The notes: generated by a model from the sequence alone, not told the origin. Numbered from the stretch's first letter, positions 45,058-56,858 are shown. The stretch: 64,000 nt of DNA from Anniella stebbinsi (GCA_029215795.1 JARDYH010000002.1:277396310-277460309); one strand, 5' to 3'. A program made the numbers and translations.

Positions 45058-45205
45058 GTATTCCGCATCATAGTGCCCTCCAGTTGTTTTGAACTCCAAC
45101 TCCCATCAGTCCCAGCCACCATGGCAAAGTCAGGAATGCTGGGAGTTGTCATCCAAAACACCTGGAAGGCACCATGTTGGGGAAGGTTGCTCTGTGTGAA
45201 GAATG
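45058..45205. mobile_element. short palindromic hAT-like MITE (CTCCAGATGT family)
   Basis: GTGCCCTCCAGTTGTTTTGA, CAACTCCCATCAGTCCCAGC, GCTGGGAGTTGTCATCCAAA and CCTGGAAGGCACCATGTTGG form inverted arms. Confidence 0.65.
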
Positions 45206-45604
45206 GCATTTTGAATGCCTCCCTACATAACAGCCCCCTCTCCAGCATGTTGAAAACTAGTACATCAAGAAAGCATTCAAAAAAGTAATTTCCACTTGCA
45301 GTGGATAGTCCAGCAAGGGCTTTCCCAGGTGATTTTACTCAGCTCTAAGGCCAGAATTAGATGTTATGACACCAAAATCAGCAATCCTACATCTCTTTCT
45401 CTTCCTCTGTCGCTTTGGATGGCCCAGTCATTTTGGGGGTTGAGGAAGTAGACTGAATGATGAGAAGAATGCACTCAGTGATTGACTCCAATATCTGCCA
45501 CCCAAGTTGCTCCATCTTACCTTGCCTCAGGGTAGAGCCAGGCCTGACCAGCCCCACTCTACTTTATTGGCTGCCACATGCAATGGGGGAAGCAGGGTTA
45601 GGAA

Positions 45605-46960
45605 AATCGGGTTTCAGGCCTGGTTTTGGCACGGAAACAGCCTTGGTCGCCCTGTATGATGACCTATGTTGGGAGAAGGACAGGGAGAGTGTGACTCTGT
45701 TGATCCTCCTTGACCTCTCAGCGGCTTTCGATAACATCGACCATGGTATCCTTCTGGCACGACTGGCTGAGTTGGGAGTGGGAGGCACTGCATTGCAGTG
45801 GTTCTGCTCCTACTTGACAGGTTGGCTCCAGAAGGTGGTGCTTGGGGGACATTGCTCGGCCCCATGGATTCTCCAGTATGGGGCTCCGCAGGGGTCAGTC
45901 TTGTCCCCCATGCTGTTCAACATCTACATGAAACCATTGGGTGCGGTCATCCGGAGTTTTGGAGTGTGTTGTCAGCAGTATGCTGATGACACACAACTCT
46001 ACTTCTCCTTTTCATCTTCATCAGGTGAGGCTGTGGATGTGTTGAACCAGTGCTTGGCTGCGACAATGGACTGGATGAGAGCTAATAAACTGAAACTCAA
46101 TCCAGACAAGACTGAGATGCTGTTAGTGGGGGGCTCCTCTGACCGGATGGAGGGTGTTCAACCTGTTCTGGATAGGTTGCACTGCCCCTGAAGGAGCAGG
46201 TTCGTAGCTTGGGGGTTCTCCTAGAACCATCTCTGTCACGTGAGGTTCAGGTGGCCTCGTTGGCATGGAGTGCCTTCTACCAACTTCGGCTGGTGGCCCA
46301 GCTACGCCCCTATCTGGATAGGGATAACCTGGCTTCAGTTGTCTATGCTCTGGTAACCTCTAAGTTAGACTACTGCAATACGCTCTACGTGGGGCTGCCT
46401 TTGAAGGCGGTTTGGAAGCTGCAGCTTGTGCAGAATGCAGCGGCCAGATTGGTAACAGGGACCAGAAGGTTCGAACATATAAGACCAATTCTGGCCCACT
46501 TGCATTGGCTGCCTGTATGTTTCCAAGCCTGATTCAAGGTGCTGGTTTTAACCTATAAAGCCTTACACGGCTTGGGACCACAATACCTGAATACCTCCGG
46601 GTGCCTACTCCGAGGGAAGCTCGGAGGATGGCAACAAGGGAGAGGGCCTTCTCTGTGGTGGCCCCTCAATTAGGGAATGATCTCCCAATGAGGCCCGCCT
46701 GGCACCAACACTGTTATCTTTTCGGCACCAGGTCAAAACTTTTCTTTCCTCCCAGGCATTTTAACAGCTTAAGTTGAGGTTTTAACTGACGTTGTGGCCA
46801 GGCGTAACAGTTTAAAATGTTTTAAATGTCAGCTGTTTTATGTTTATGGTTTTAAATTTTGTATATTGTCTTTTTAGTGTTCAATCTTTTAATTTTTGTA
46901 AACCTCCCAGAGAGCTTCGGCTATGGATTGGTATATAAATGTAATAAATAAATAAATAAT
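45605..46960 (+). pseudogene. CR1/L2-group LINE, 5'-truncated reverse transcriptase remnant
   Basis: The frame to 46191 encodes reverse transcriptase pieces in the usual order: SGFRPGFGTETALVALYDDL, LLDLSAAFDNIDHGIL, GAPQGSVLSPMLFNIYM, and the catalytic box QQYADDTQLYFSF (about 45975-46014), then KLKLNPDKTEML. A stop at 46189-46191 and a frame change break it. The C-terminal part continues from 46209 (MGVLLEPSLSREVQVASLAW to LVTSKLDYCNTLYVGLP, QNAAARLVTG), then shifts again before the RERAFSVVAPQLGND-like peptide. No 5' UTR, ORF1 or endonuclease is present. The 3' UTR ends CCCAGAGAGCTTCGGCTATG and a (AAAT)n tail at 46945-46958. Family-level knowledge: such LINEs encode an endonuclease/reverse transcriptase for target-primed insertion. 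This copy is dead. The first 45 codons of the long frame (from 45457) do not look like LINE, so the 5' junction is probably near 45605. Confidence 0.88.
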
Positions 46961-47217
46961 AAGACACAAGGCTGCTAACTTGAGCAGCAACAATACCTCC
47001 TCTAAAATGGGCTAGTTTCAGCTTAATTCTTGAAAGCATGGTTAGTCCAAAACTGTCCATTCGTCCATAGTTCAGCTGATATTTGAGTCCAGGTTTCCCA
47101 CATCTAAGTCCAAAACTGTATTTACTGAGCTCCACTACTCAAGTATGGTGGTTTGCATGCATGATAAAGTTTAGAAGGGTTTATTCTAAGCAGCTTTTCA
47201 TCAATATGCTAGGGACT

Positions 47218-47604
47218 TAGGGTGGCCAGGTGTCCTGCTTTACAGAGGGCAGTCCTGCTATTTTGGGGACGGTCCTCTGTTTGAAGAAGTGTCCAGTCCT
47301 GGTCTGCTTTATGTTAAAGAACCATCAGGAGAGAGAGCAGCAGGGGTCTTGGTAGTTGCCCATCAACACTCAGCACCTGGAGAGCAGCCTGAGCAGGCAC
47401 ACGGGTCACTTCATGAGTCTTCTCTGCTATAGTGAGATATATTCATTCAAATTATATATATTTTAAAATCTGCACCTGTACATGTAAATTTGCATATGCA
47501 AACATTATGCAAATTAGTGTGTCCCCTTTTTCCCCTCTATTGTTGTGATGCTTCCCCCTCCTCCCCCTGCCCCCAAATCTGGCAACACGCAAGTGGCCAC
47601 ATTA
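47218..47604 (+). mobile_element. hAT-like MITE, family L, best copy
   Basis: The left end TAGGGTGGCCAGGTGTCC and right end AAGTGGCCACATTA are imperfect inverted repeats. The interior has TCAACACTCAGCACCTGGAG, GAGCAGGCACACGGGTCAC and ATTATGCAAATTAGTGTG. Target duplication is not convincing. About 387 bp, non-coding. Confidence 0.65.
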
Positions 47605-49120
47605 GGCTTACTTTGAATAGTTAAAGCCAACTGAAAGTTCTTCATCTCAAGTTTTTTATCTTTATGGATGGTTGAATTTTAAGTTGATTTTCAACAAGTT
47701 TGTGTTTTATCAACTCTACTATTTCTTTCAACAAAATAAGAGATAAAACTCAGGGGGGACTAGGGGAAAAAAAATCCTACCTTCAGTGGAACAATAACAA
47801 AATGGTCAGCAATAACCAGGGTGGTTTTCCACACCGTATGATTCGAGAGAGATGTCTGTATAAATGTAGATGCAGGAGAGATCAGCCCAGTTCGCATGTC
47901 ATGGCAACTTCTGGTTTTGTTTTGTTTTAAGTTCACACAGCTTGATTGTTCCTGCTGCCAGCAGGAGTGTCTAAACAACCCAGGAATACTCCATCCCAGA
48001 ATTGTTTAGCATGATGACTTGTCTCTCCTCTGACAAGTTCTTGTCCCCTTCTCCCCATCACAGTCCCTCCTGCCTGCTGAAAAGTGTCAGGGAGTGAGCT
48101 GTGGTGAGGAGGAGGGGAGGATTCCCAGAAAATCCAGGAAGGCATATCCTGGATCCAATCCATGGTTCTTTGGATCCAATCCAATCTGTATGCAGAACTT
48201 TGATCAAACATTTAAATATCATGTGATCCATTTCATTTCTTGATCATCAGTAAAAGAAAAGAAATCCTTTACAGGCCTATCTAAAAGGAAGGTGGTGGGG
48301 GAATACTTTGGAGAGAAAGTCAGATAAAAATAGCATTTACACCCTGACAGCACACTCTGTCATAATACTGGCTTGTACTAAAGCTTTGTACATTACTGAT
48401 AAATAATGGTTAGTCCAGTAGGAAATTGAATGAGCAGACTGTTTGGATGAGCGCCCAGATAGCCAGATGCAAAGGCAAAAGAAAAAGAAAAAAGGTAATT
48501 CTCTGACATCTCTTTCTGCCTGAATATATATTTTGTGAAGATCCTTCACTCAGCCAGCAGAGTAATTTTTCCCATTGTGTTGTATAAATCCAAACCTTCT
48601 GTATTTAGCCAAGATTCAGCATTCAAGTATATGGCCTCTTATGGGTCATCTTTATCCTTTATGCTTGATACCAAATGTTCTTTTTATGGTTTTAATAAGT
48701 TTTTCTCTGTTCATATTGCTGAATAATTTCATAAGCAATTTTCTATTGATTTATTAAAAAGTCAAGGACTAAAATTTTGCCTCTCAGGAATAGGTTAAGC
48801 TGCTGAAAAGTCACTTTGACAACACCAGTTGAAAATTCTGGGCCTTTTCCAAGAGCAGGCAGCAGAGAACAGGAAATGGTGGGACTTGACTCCTTAAGGA
48901 CGTATGTTTCTGGGCATCATTGCCCTGAGGTAGTTTAATGCTTACTGAAAGACTTGTCCAGGTAAAGCATAGAGAGACATGAGTCTTTATCTGCACTGCT
49001 TTAAGAGCTTAGCTACCTGCAGATAAATCACATGCTATGGAGTTCTATGGGCTGTGCCATTTCAGACTGCAAAAGAGATGGAAAGTGTTTTAGCTTAAAG
49101 CTCTTACTGCCAGTATCTAA
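47605..49120. other. no gene recognised
   Basis: Unique DNA. Short frames only. Confidence 0.4.
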
Positions 49121-49457
49121 GGACTCTTCTACACAAGGCATTTAGCATGTGCTTGTCATTCCCTACTCACAGTTGTTTATGGATCCTTTAGACTCTCCAG
49201 TTTCACTTCTGTATCTAACCAGCACTTTCAGTGAGGTTTTTTAGAGCACGGCAAATGCAGCATTTAATTGTTAAAGTGAAAGAAGGCGTGATTTCCTCTT
49301 GTGTAATATGCACTATTCTGCTATACCACAGTGCCACCTAGAGGTTGTGTAGAGGGAAGCAAGAATGAAAATGCTTCTCATGCAGTGCTCAGATTTCAAT
49401 TCTGCGACGAAACTGAAAATAGATACAATGGATTAACAGCCCCGTGTAGAAAAGCTC
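49121..49457. mobile_element. Harbinger-like MITE, family F
   Basis: The ends GGACTCTTCTACAC and GTGTAGAAAAGCTC are inverted repeats with identical TAA flanks (49118-49120 and 49458-49460). The interior CTACTCACAGTTGTTTATGG resembles CCACTCACGGTTTTTCATGG of family G, linking F and G. 337 bp. Confidence 0.82.
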
Positions 49458-51124
49458 TAAGTTTTAGGATACTCTTTGAAATATCTTTTTGAATGGAGAA
49501 CAAATCACACAAAATCCAGGAAATATCAAATGATAGGCAGTCAGGAAGAGTATGAACCACATGGTGGCATGGGAAAAGGGTGGTCCATCTACAGAACCCT
49601 AAAGAGCCCCAAAATGGATCTGGGCCCCAGACCTGAGATTCACCACCCTTGCCTTATCTTATGTGCTTCCACATGTACACTGAACCTCCTGGCTTGACCT
49701 TGATGACAGGAAGGGCCCCAGGGGTCCTGAGTTCAAGTACTCTATAACTACATGCCTTCATAGTCATTGATATGATGGGGTCCTCTATGCTCTGTTGTCT
49801 TTCTTTCCTTTTTTCTTTGGCATAGACATTCTTAAAAAGCAGAGATTGCCTATGTCTGCCTCTTTCTATTCTATGGAGTGATGTAGTTCATGGCAGAAAC
49901 CAATTTCAAAAGTTGTATTTTCTAGCCAAATATTCCTTTTTGCATCGAGAATTGTTAAGAAAAAAAAATCTAACATCAATCCCTGCAAAAGCCTCTGCTT
50001 GTTTCCTGAGCATCAAAGCTGTAGAAACACATATCGGGATTTCAGAAAGTAAATGTTTATTAAGTGTCTTGCTTTATTTTTCTCCATTGACATTTAAGGA
50101 AATGTGATAGTAGAAGCTGAATACAAGGAGACAAGAATATAAAAAAGTCAATTTGATTTTTTTTTTAAAAAATAGAAGAGGAAAGAAAAGACAGGCCCTT
50201 GAAATGCATTAGTTTGCATTCCTGAATTCAAGTATTTTTCTCTCTCCAGACAAATGTACAGTGCCTGTTCCAGGAATTAAATAAATAATAGGTTGATCCC
50301 ATGACCAGAAAGTGCTATTTCAGTTTTCAATTGATGATGAACAAAGAGATTTTCGAATGAGTGGAGTGGAAGTTCAATAAGATTCAATGTTCCACTATTA
50401 GATACATTCAAGGCCCAATGGCAAAAAGCAGTGTCCTTCAAAAGCGTTTGCTGCTGTCATTTTATACTCCGCAATAGGTATGGGCTATCAATATACAGCA
50501 AACATGTTCTCTTTTTTCAAACAAAGGGATTTGTGTCGTTGCATACCTATCTAGAACATAGGCCCACTTAATTAGTTATAACTATAGACAGACCATAGAA
50601 ACATTCAACCGTCCAGAGATATACAAGTTCTCCTGAGCAATAATTGGTGGCAACCCAGCTCTAACTCAGAAATCTGCCACTGTTACCTCTAGTTTGTATC
50701 TCAGTGTAGGGACGTGCAAATCCACCCATGCCAGGATCATTCACGCCTTTACCCTTGCACCAATGGGGCCTTTAATGCCGCCATTGACGCAGGAAGGGGG
50801 TGCAATTTTGTGGGGTGTGCAGGCAGCTGACAAGCGCTTGCTTGGGCCTTGTAAGCTCTCAGGGGGCATCCAGGTTCTCAAGAGGAGTGCCTGACTGGGT
50901 TGGGATGTGTGCACAGAAGATCCATTGGGCTCCTGGATCTAGATGGGGGCTCATGACAATCCTATCTCAGTGTGACTCCCCACAAAACAAATTCATGTCT
51001 CTTTCAGATGGATAGAACAAAAAAAAAGTTAGAAATAACAGTTTTTGTTACTCTGGAGAACAGCTAGAGTAAATAGTCTGGTGGCATTATTTTGCTTTGA
51101 TAGGATGCTTTACAAAATCTGAGT
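49458..51124. other. no gene or repeat recognised
   Basis: About 1.7 kb of unique AT-rich DNA with no supported frame. One of the longest repeat-poor stretches in the window. Confidence 0.4.
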
Positions 51125-51385
51125 GAAGGAGGAACCTTCTCTTCTGCTGCTCCAAGACTGTGGAATAGCCTGCCGGAAGAGATTTGTCAAGGAAAGCCAT
51201 AAAGACTGATCTCTTCCGGCAGGCCTACCTAGTTGAATTTTAAGAGTTTTATTATTATATTAATAATGTATTAGTTTTACATGTTTTTAATCAGTTTTAT
51301 GTATTTATACTATTTGTATTTAATATTGTTCCCCGCCTTGATCCAGAGGGAGACAGGGGTAATAAATAAATAAATAAATAAATAA
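51125..51385 (+). mobile_element. CR1/L2-group LINE, C-terminus and 3' UTR
   Basis: The frame at about 51131-51189 reads GTFSSAAPRLWNSLPEEIC, the C-terminal peptide of LINE ORF2. CTCTTCCGGCAGGCCTACC follows, then GTTCCCCGCCTTGATCCAG and a (TAAA)n tail at 51360-51385. The GCCTGCCGGAAGAGAT and ATCTCTTCCGGCAGGC segments are inverted and can pair. Confidence 0.8.
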
Positions 51386-51844
51386 GCTTCATTTTAATTT
51401 GTTGCAGTTGTAAACTATACAACCATGGCAACCTTTATTGATCCTTTTTGGGTGGCGAAAAAGTTCTTGAACCATGCAAAGCATGTCTTCTGGCAAAAAC
51501 AATCAGACTAAAATAGAAAGAGAGGGCTCTGTTGTATAATCAGAGTGGGTTAATCGGCAAGGTTAAATCGGCCAAGGTACTAAATCTTTCAGGAGCTGTC
51601 CTCTTATTTGCACGAGCTCAGGAAATATATTTCCCTTGTTATGTATTCATTGCCTCTCCTATGAGAAAGAAGAGGCAGAGAAGTTCCCAACTTTTCAGTT
51701 CTACATTTCCTAAGCCAACGCAGGCAAGACAATATCCTTTTGTAAAGGATTTAATCTGTCCCTCCGACTCTTATATCATGATGAAGAAGCAAAGTGAAAT
51801 TAGATATTCCCTTCCAGAATAACCTATGTAAAAGTACATAAAGA

Positions 51845-51965
51845 GGAGTTGTAGCACCTCAGTGGGAGAACCAATGCTTTCCATGCAGGATGTCCCAGGT
51901 TCAATCCCTGACATCTCCATGTAGGGCTTCAAAAGACTCCTGTCTGAAATCCTAGACAGCCACTA
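51845..51965 (+). mobile_element. tRNA-derived SINE fragment
   Basis: B box GGTTCAATCCC at 51899-51909, followed by CATCTCCATGTAGGGCTTC and CTAGACAGCCACTAGACCAG. Cut on the right by a family L element. Confidence 0.65.
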
Positions 51966-52318
51966 GACCAGGTGTCCTACTTTACAGAGGGCAGTCCTCT
52001 GTTTGAAGATGTGCCCAGGCCAAGCCTGGTTTAAAGTCAAAAAGACCATCAGAAGGGAGAGCAGCCGCAGCCTTGAAGCTGCCCATCAACGCTCAGCACC
52101 TGGACAGCAGAGTGAGCAGGCACATGGGTCACCTAGTCCATCTTCTCTGCTATGGTGAGATACATTGTGTTTCTAGATAAATGATCGTTATTATTTCAAA
52201 ATATGCACCATTACATGTCAATTTGAATGTGCAGATGTTGTGCAAATTGGTGACCTCTTTTGACCTCATTTTGGGTGTTGCATTTCCTCTTGTTGGTGAC
52301 AAGTAAGTGGGGTGACTT
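51966..52318 (+). mobile_element. hAT-like MITE, family L
   Basis: CAGGTGTCCTACTTTACAG, TCAACGCTCAGCACCTGG, GAGCAGGCACATGGGTCACC and a right end near AAGTAAGTGGGGTGACTTA match 47218-47604. The TAGGGTGGC start is lost at the SINE junction. Confidence 0.65.
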
Positions 52319-52954
52319 AACTGCTGGTCAATGTATGCAACACATTGGTAGATTATTGGTCTGATAATAGACAGCAGCATCCTATGCCTTGGATTCAGAG
52401 ATGTTTTATGCGAGTGGAAAGCTGCTTCTGCTTGCTCAAGACCATCATGCCGAATTCTCCTGACTGCCCTGTCCCACTGCAGCCTCGCATTCTTCATCAC
52501 ATACCTTTTCAGAAGGTCCCTCCAATATATTTTCAGCTAATCAGGGATAACATGATGAAAATGAAAATGAAAGTGTCATGACAGTATATAACCAATCATA
52601 TTTGGCACTGTGCTGGGATTACTGAAGGCACATGAAGCTGAGTTTGAGAACAGGAAATCCTGAAAACAGTAGATAAGGTAGTGAGCTGTAGTTGCCTTCT
52701 CTTGTAGCATTAGAAGAGACAAAAGTGTGTGTTGACTGTTGGAAGGTGCCAACCATGGCAGGGCAAGGCATTGAGTGCAATTCAACACAGGACAACATGT
52801 TTGTGTGGCTTTATGGATGTGTAGAAGGAAGGGTTTCAGCAAATGCAGATCTATGACACATGGAAAGCCCATTAAAACTCTCCTTCTATCCAATTATGAA
52901 AGTGCTACAGATGTGCTATCATAGATGAATCTGGCAATTCCACCATAACGTGTT
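52319..52954. other. no gene recognised
   Basis: Unique DNA. The 105-codon minus frame at 52576-52893 has no recognisable domain. Confidence 0.4.
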
Positions 52955-53086
52955 CTAGAAATGTTTTAATGTCAGCTGTTTTATGTTTACGGTTTTAAAT
53001 TTTGTATATTGTCTTTTTAGTGTTCAATTTTTTAATTTTTGTAAACCTCCCAGAGAGCTTCGGCTATGGGGCGGTATATAAGTGTA

Positions 53087-53122
<36 letters not shown>
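52955..53122 (+). mobile_element. CR1/L2-group LINE 3' end with (AAT)n tail
   Basis: ATGTCAGCTGTTTTATGTTT, TTTGTATATTGTCTTTTTAG, CCCAGAGAGCTTCGGCTATG and GGGCGGTATATAAGTG are nearly identical to the 3' UTR of the LINE at 46820-46944. The tail has become (AAT)n at 53088-53122. Confidence 0.85.
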
Positions 53123-53123
<1 letters not shown>

Positions 53124-53999
53124 GTGATAGTGGGCGTACTTCGGTGGTGATGTCATGCATGAATAACTGCCTCTTTGCTGGGAACACCTCCCAGTTGTTC
53201 TGTCTCCTCCCTCCCACTTCCTTCTTCTTCATCATCCCTCAGGATGGAATCTCCAGGAATGGCTGACCTAATCTGTACTGAAAATAAAGTTTCTTTTAAA
53301 TCCCCTACCGGAATAGTTCTTTCATCGAGACGTGGGGCCAGATGGAGGTGGTTTCACCGGAAGCAAGGGGGTTGGAGTAAGGATGTGCGGATGATTAGCG
53401 ATCTGCTAAGACAAATTGTCCCCTCCCTTGCTGGGTTCCTGACATTGAGCTGCATGTGTGTGCATGTGTGTATGTTGTAGATCACCAAAAAGACAAGTTA
53501 TTACTGAGATACAACTGGAATATCTTTATTCTACAAATGCAGTTTAAAGGAGGGCAGAAGCCGATTGCAAACACTGTACAAAAATGTGTCCTTGATGCAG
53601 CAGATCTGCTTAGCAGGAGGAGGTTGCAAAGCAAAGGGAGATAAGGCTGTCTAGAGCGAGCACAGGGGGTGGAGTGTCCTTTGGGGGGGTTCTCCCCTCC
53701 CATCCCATAAGAGCCTGCCCAAAGCCATAGGCTTGCATTTCCATTTACTCTTCAGCAGTTGGGGGGGGGGGACTACTAGAAATGGCGATCGGGCACAAGG
53801 GAAGAGGTAAACCAGGTGATCAACAGCAGGTAACCCAGATAACCAAAGGCGGGAGATTCAGGTTGGCAGGGTTAACAAATGGTGGGAAACTGAGGGGGCA
53901 GTTCCACCAGGAAACAGGGTGGTGCTTTCGTCAACATTTCCCCATTTGAGCATCACTATATGCTTAATTGATATTGTGATTAAACACATGCAAACAACT
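53123..53999. other. no gene recognised; G-run at 53760-53771
   Basis: Unique DNA with a G homopolymer at 53760-53771 and GTGTGCATGTGTGTATG-type sequence near 53455-53473. Confidence 0.4.
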
Positions 54000-54132
54000 T
54001 TAAAGAGCATTGTATGGAGCCCGAAATTCGCCTCCACGCCTCTCATATATAGGTATTAGGCGTAAACTCGACTGTAAGTTAATGCGCATATTTGGAGAAT
54101 CAGCCGTAAAAGCGACCTCTTCTAGAGGGGGC
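54000..54132. mobile_element. Harbinger-like MITE, family B, 3' part only
   Basis: TATAGGTATTAGGCGTAAAC, TAATGCGCATATTTGGAGAA and the terminus TCTAGAGGGGGCCC match the right part of family B. The left half is absent. Confidence 0.65.
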
Positions 54133-54643
54133 CCACTGAAGGTAGCATCCCTCCAGGTGGCTCTGATAATTATCACCACAAGAGTTCCCAGGCAGCTTCA
54201 AATCACGTGGACCCCATGCTATGTAGCAGCAGTGCTTGGGTGGTGAGTTCAAAATGTTATCCTACAGCAGCATCAAAGACAGAGCCTGGAGACAAAGCTT
54301 GGTGTGTAAACTCACCTTTGCAATAATTTGCGGAACAACATCCTCAGTCAAAGAACAGCACCTTTTGTGGAAGTTAAGCAAACACCAGGCTCCAATTAGT
54401 TATAGATAAATCTGTGAGCCGCTGTCTCAACAAAATAGCAGGTGACCGAGATGCAGAAGGGTGTTAGGTGGAGGGCAATTATAGCAGAAGAATTAAAGGG
54501 AACATTCTGCCAATTTAACTCAGGTTATCAGCAGGAAGAGGAGCAAGTTGAAATGTTAGAACCTAAGGTTGTTGGGTTTTGTTTTTACTTCTAAAAGTTG
54601 CACTGGAACAGGCAGCTACTGATCTTGAAATTCACTCTTCAGC
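54133..54643. other. no gene recognised
   Basis: Unique DNA between a partial B element and a full C element. Confidence 0.4.
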
Positions 54644-54646
54644 TGA

Positions 54647-55205
54647 GAGCCGATCTACACACGAGGTTTTTGACGTTTTATAAGGGTTATGAAAACTCTT
54701 TGGGCCACATGACGCACTCCATTGAACATTGTATACCTGAGGTTTTTTAAAACTCACTTCAATTATATACAACGGTTTCACTTTTAATAAATTGTTTTAA
54801 GTAAAATAATGTGTCCTTCCTTACCTTTTGTGATTCATGGAGGCAGTGCTTCATTGACCGGAGCACAAATGCTTAGCAGTTGTTTGGTGGGGAAGAAAGA
54901 GGAAGTGGGCGAGTGAACTACAACACCCACAATGCCTAGCCCTATACTCGCTAGGGAATGACAGAGAAACAAAGGAGGAAGTGGGTGACTGAACTACAAT
55001 GCCTTGCCCTAAACTCATTGTAAAAATGAAAGAGAAAGACAGGGCAGAACAGTGTGTGACCATACACACCGCTTTAAAGACTGAAGGCTGTTTCTCCTGT
55101 AACGTGAGTACTCAGTAATGTGGCCTAAGATGTTTTAGAACGCACCTATTTGGAACGTTTTAAAATACTTTTTAAAACATTCCAAAGGACTGTGTAGATA
55201 GGCTC
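54647..55205. mobile_element. Harbinger-like MITE, family C, full length, inverted relative to 23704
   Basis: The ends GAGCCGATCTACACACG and GTGTAGATAGGCTC are inverted repeats with identical TGA flanks (54644-54646 and 55206-55208). The sequence is the reverse complement of 23704-24263 over its whole length (559 against 560 bp), including the doubled GCATTGTGGGTGTTGTAGTT-type segment. Confidence 0.88.
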
Positions 55206-55235
55206 TGACTCAAAGCTGTGTACATTGAGACTGAT

Positions 55236-55922
55236 GATGCCTCTAGACGGACAGTTTCCGTCGATATGGCTTCGCACTGGCGGCAGTAGCATTACATGAC
55301 GCAGCTGCCAGTACGAAGCCATCTAGGGGCAAAGGCCCTTTGCTGCGCAGTAAAAAAAGTTAGGTAATTAGCATGCCTTTTTTAGTTTGCGGCGAAGCGA
55401 TGATGGCTTCTGCTGTCTGTCGCTTTTTCTCTGCCGCTTCTGGGAGTCCTGCCCAGTCTATGTCGACCACTGATTGGTCGCCATGGGCTGGGCAGGGAAG
55501 GGTGTGGTCCAGTGAGCCATAAGCTCACTGGACCACCTCTGCCCCTCCACAGACCTCCCTCCCTTCTCCCCATAAAATCAATAAAAAATAAAACAAACCC
55601 CCTTTCTTCCCCACCCCATGTTTAAAGGAAAATAAATAAATAAAAAATTAAAAAATCACTTCCCACCGCCGATCATCCACACTACTTCCCCACCCCATGT
55701 TTAAAGTTTTTTTTTAAAGTTAAAAAACCCTTCCTGCCACCGACCACCCGCCCTACTTCCCCACCCCAGAAAAAATGAAATAAAAACTTACCTTAAATGC
55801 CGCTTGGCAGGCATGGCGGTGGCAGCAGCAGGGGCTGGAAAGCCCGCCGTCTCGAGCGCAATTTCACATTGCGCCGCCTGCCAACGCCGGTGTGACGCAG
55901 AACAGAAGCCATCAAGACTCGG
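55236..55922. mobile_element. unclassified GC-rich MITE-like element
   Basis: A CpG-rich block unlike its flanks. It begins with a palindrome at 55267-55322 (ATGGCTTCGCACTGGC paired with GCCAGTACGAAGCCAT). Its centre holds a tandem array of CTTCCCCACCCCATGTTTAA units at 55608-55790. It ends near CATCAAGACTCGGCCCGAG. The possible termini GCCTCTAGACGG and GGCCGAGTCTTGATGG (reverse of the right end) are only loosely alike. No coding domain. Confidence 0.45.
55608..55790. repeat. imperfect tandem repeat, about 70-bp unit
   Basis: CTTCCCCACCCCATGTTTAA recurs at 55608, 55684 and, changed, at 55755. An A/T-rich spacer and a TTCCCACCGCCGATCATCC / TTCCTGCCACCGACCACCC segment lie between copies. Confidence 0.7.
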
Positions 55923-56391
55923 CCCGAGCAAAAAGAAATGTCTTTCCTCTGTGTCATACTGGATATTGCCATGAACTCTCTGTCCTTAGAGCTTCATTCA
56001 TATTTATGTAACCAAGAGGCAAAGAGTCTTCCAGCAGAGAAAATAGGATTTAATGCAATTCGGTCTTCTTCCCTTTTTATGTCATTTTAATACAGTTATC
56101 CATCAACCCAAAGTATATTATATGTGACTAGATTGACAGGATGAAGGTCCTGAGAGAACTTTGGGGAGTGTTTAGTCTCTTCAGGACATGAACTCTGTTC
56201 TTTCTATCATTTCCAAAAATAATAGAGTATAATTTGGAACTGAGGGAATGAAAGGAAGTATGTGGTTCTGAGGTGTAGAATACAGCAGAAAGATTTAACT
56301 TCCTGTGCAATATGCTTTGTTCCTGCCTTTTTTTTCTTTCTTTCTTTTTTTTACAGGAATAAGTAAATAAGGGCTGAGGTTTACAATTCAT

Positions 56392-56790
56392 TTATGCTGA
56401 AAGATGCGTAATAAAATCTGTCCCCAAGTCTACGAGGCTGTTATATTTGGTGCAAAGATTGCACCTAGCTGTAGAGTTGAAGAGCTTGGCATATGTTACA
56501 GTTGCCATGGGGATGGCCCCAAAGAGAGTCCCCTGAGGTGAATAATTCCTGCCGTTGGAGAAGAACCCACCACACTGTGAGTCTCTGTGCCCCTTTTCAT
56601 AGCCATCATGAATGTGGAACTTCTGTACCTTACAGCTGGGGAAACAATTATTTGTCATGGTGATGCCATTTTTAGTAGTATCCCCATGACAACCATAATG
56701 TTCTGGTTCAACATTTCTTAGACTGGGAGGTCTATGAGTTGTCATCTCCACTGTGTAAAGCCAAACTGATCCTAAGCCTGGATATGATTC
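56392..56790 (-). other. Cys-rich orphan open frame, possible exon or retrocopy
   Basis: The minus strand is open for about 132 codons (stop to stop, 56790 to 56392). It reads as protein-like and Cys-rich: HYGCHGDTTKNGITMTNNCF, SCKVQKFHIHDGYEKGHRDS, QCGGFFSNGRNYSPQGTLFG, and ends TKYNSLVDLGTDFITHLSA. Six Cys residues are present. No ATG starts the full frame; the first Met is internal. Minus-strand TTTACACAG just before codons for VEMTTH could be a splice acceptor. An A-rich tract about 45 bases after the stop (56328-56355) could be a retrocopy tail, but no AATAAA is seen. I do not recognise the family. It may be a chance frame in old repeat DNA. Confidence 0.3.
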
Positions 56791-56858
56791 CTATTAATCC
56801 ATAAAGTAAAATTCTCCTACCTCTCAGTCCTAAGCACCAGAGGCATTTTTTCATAGGG

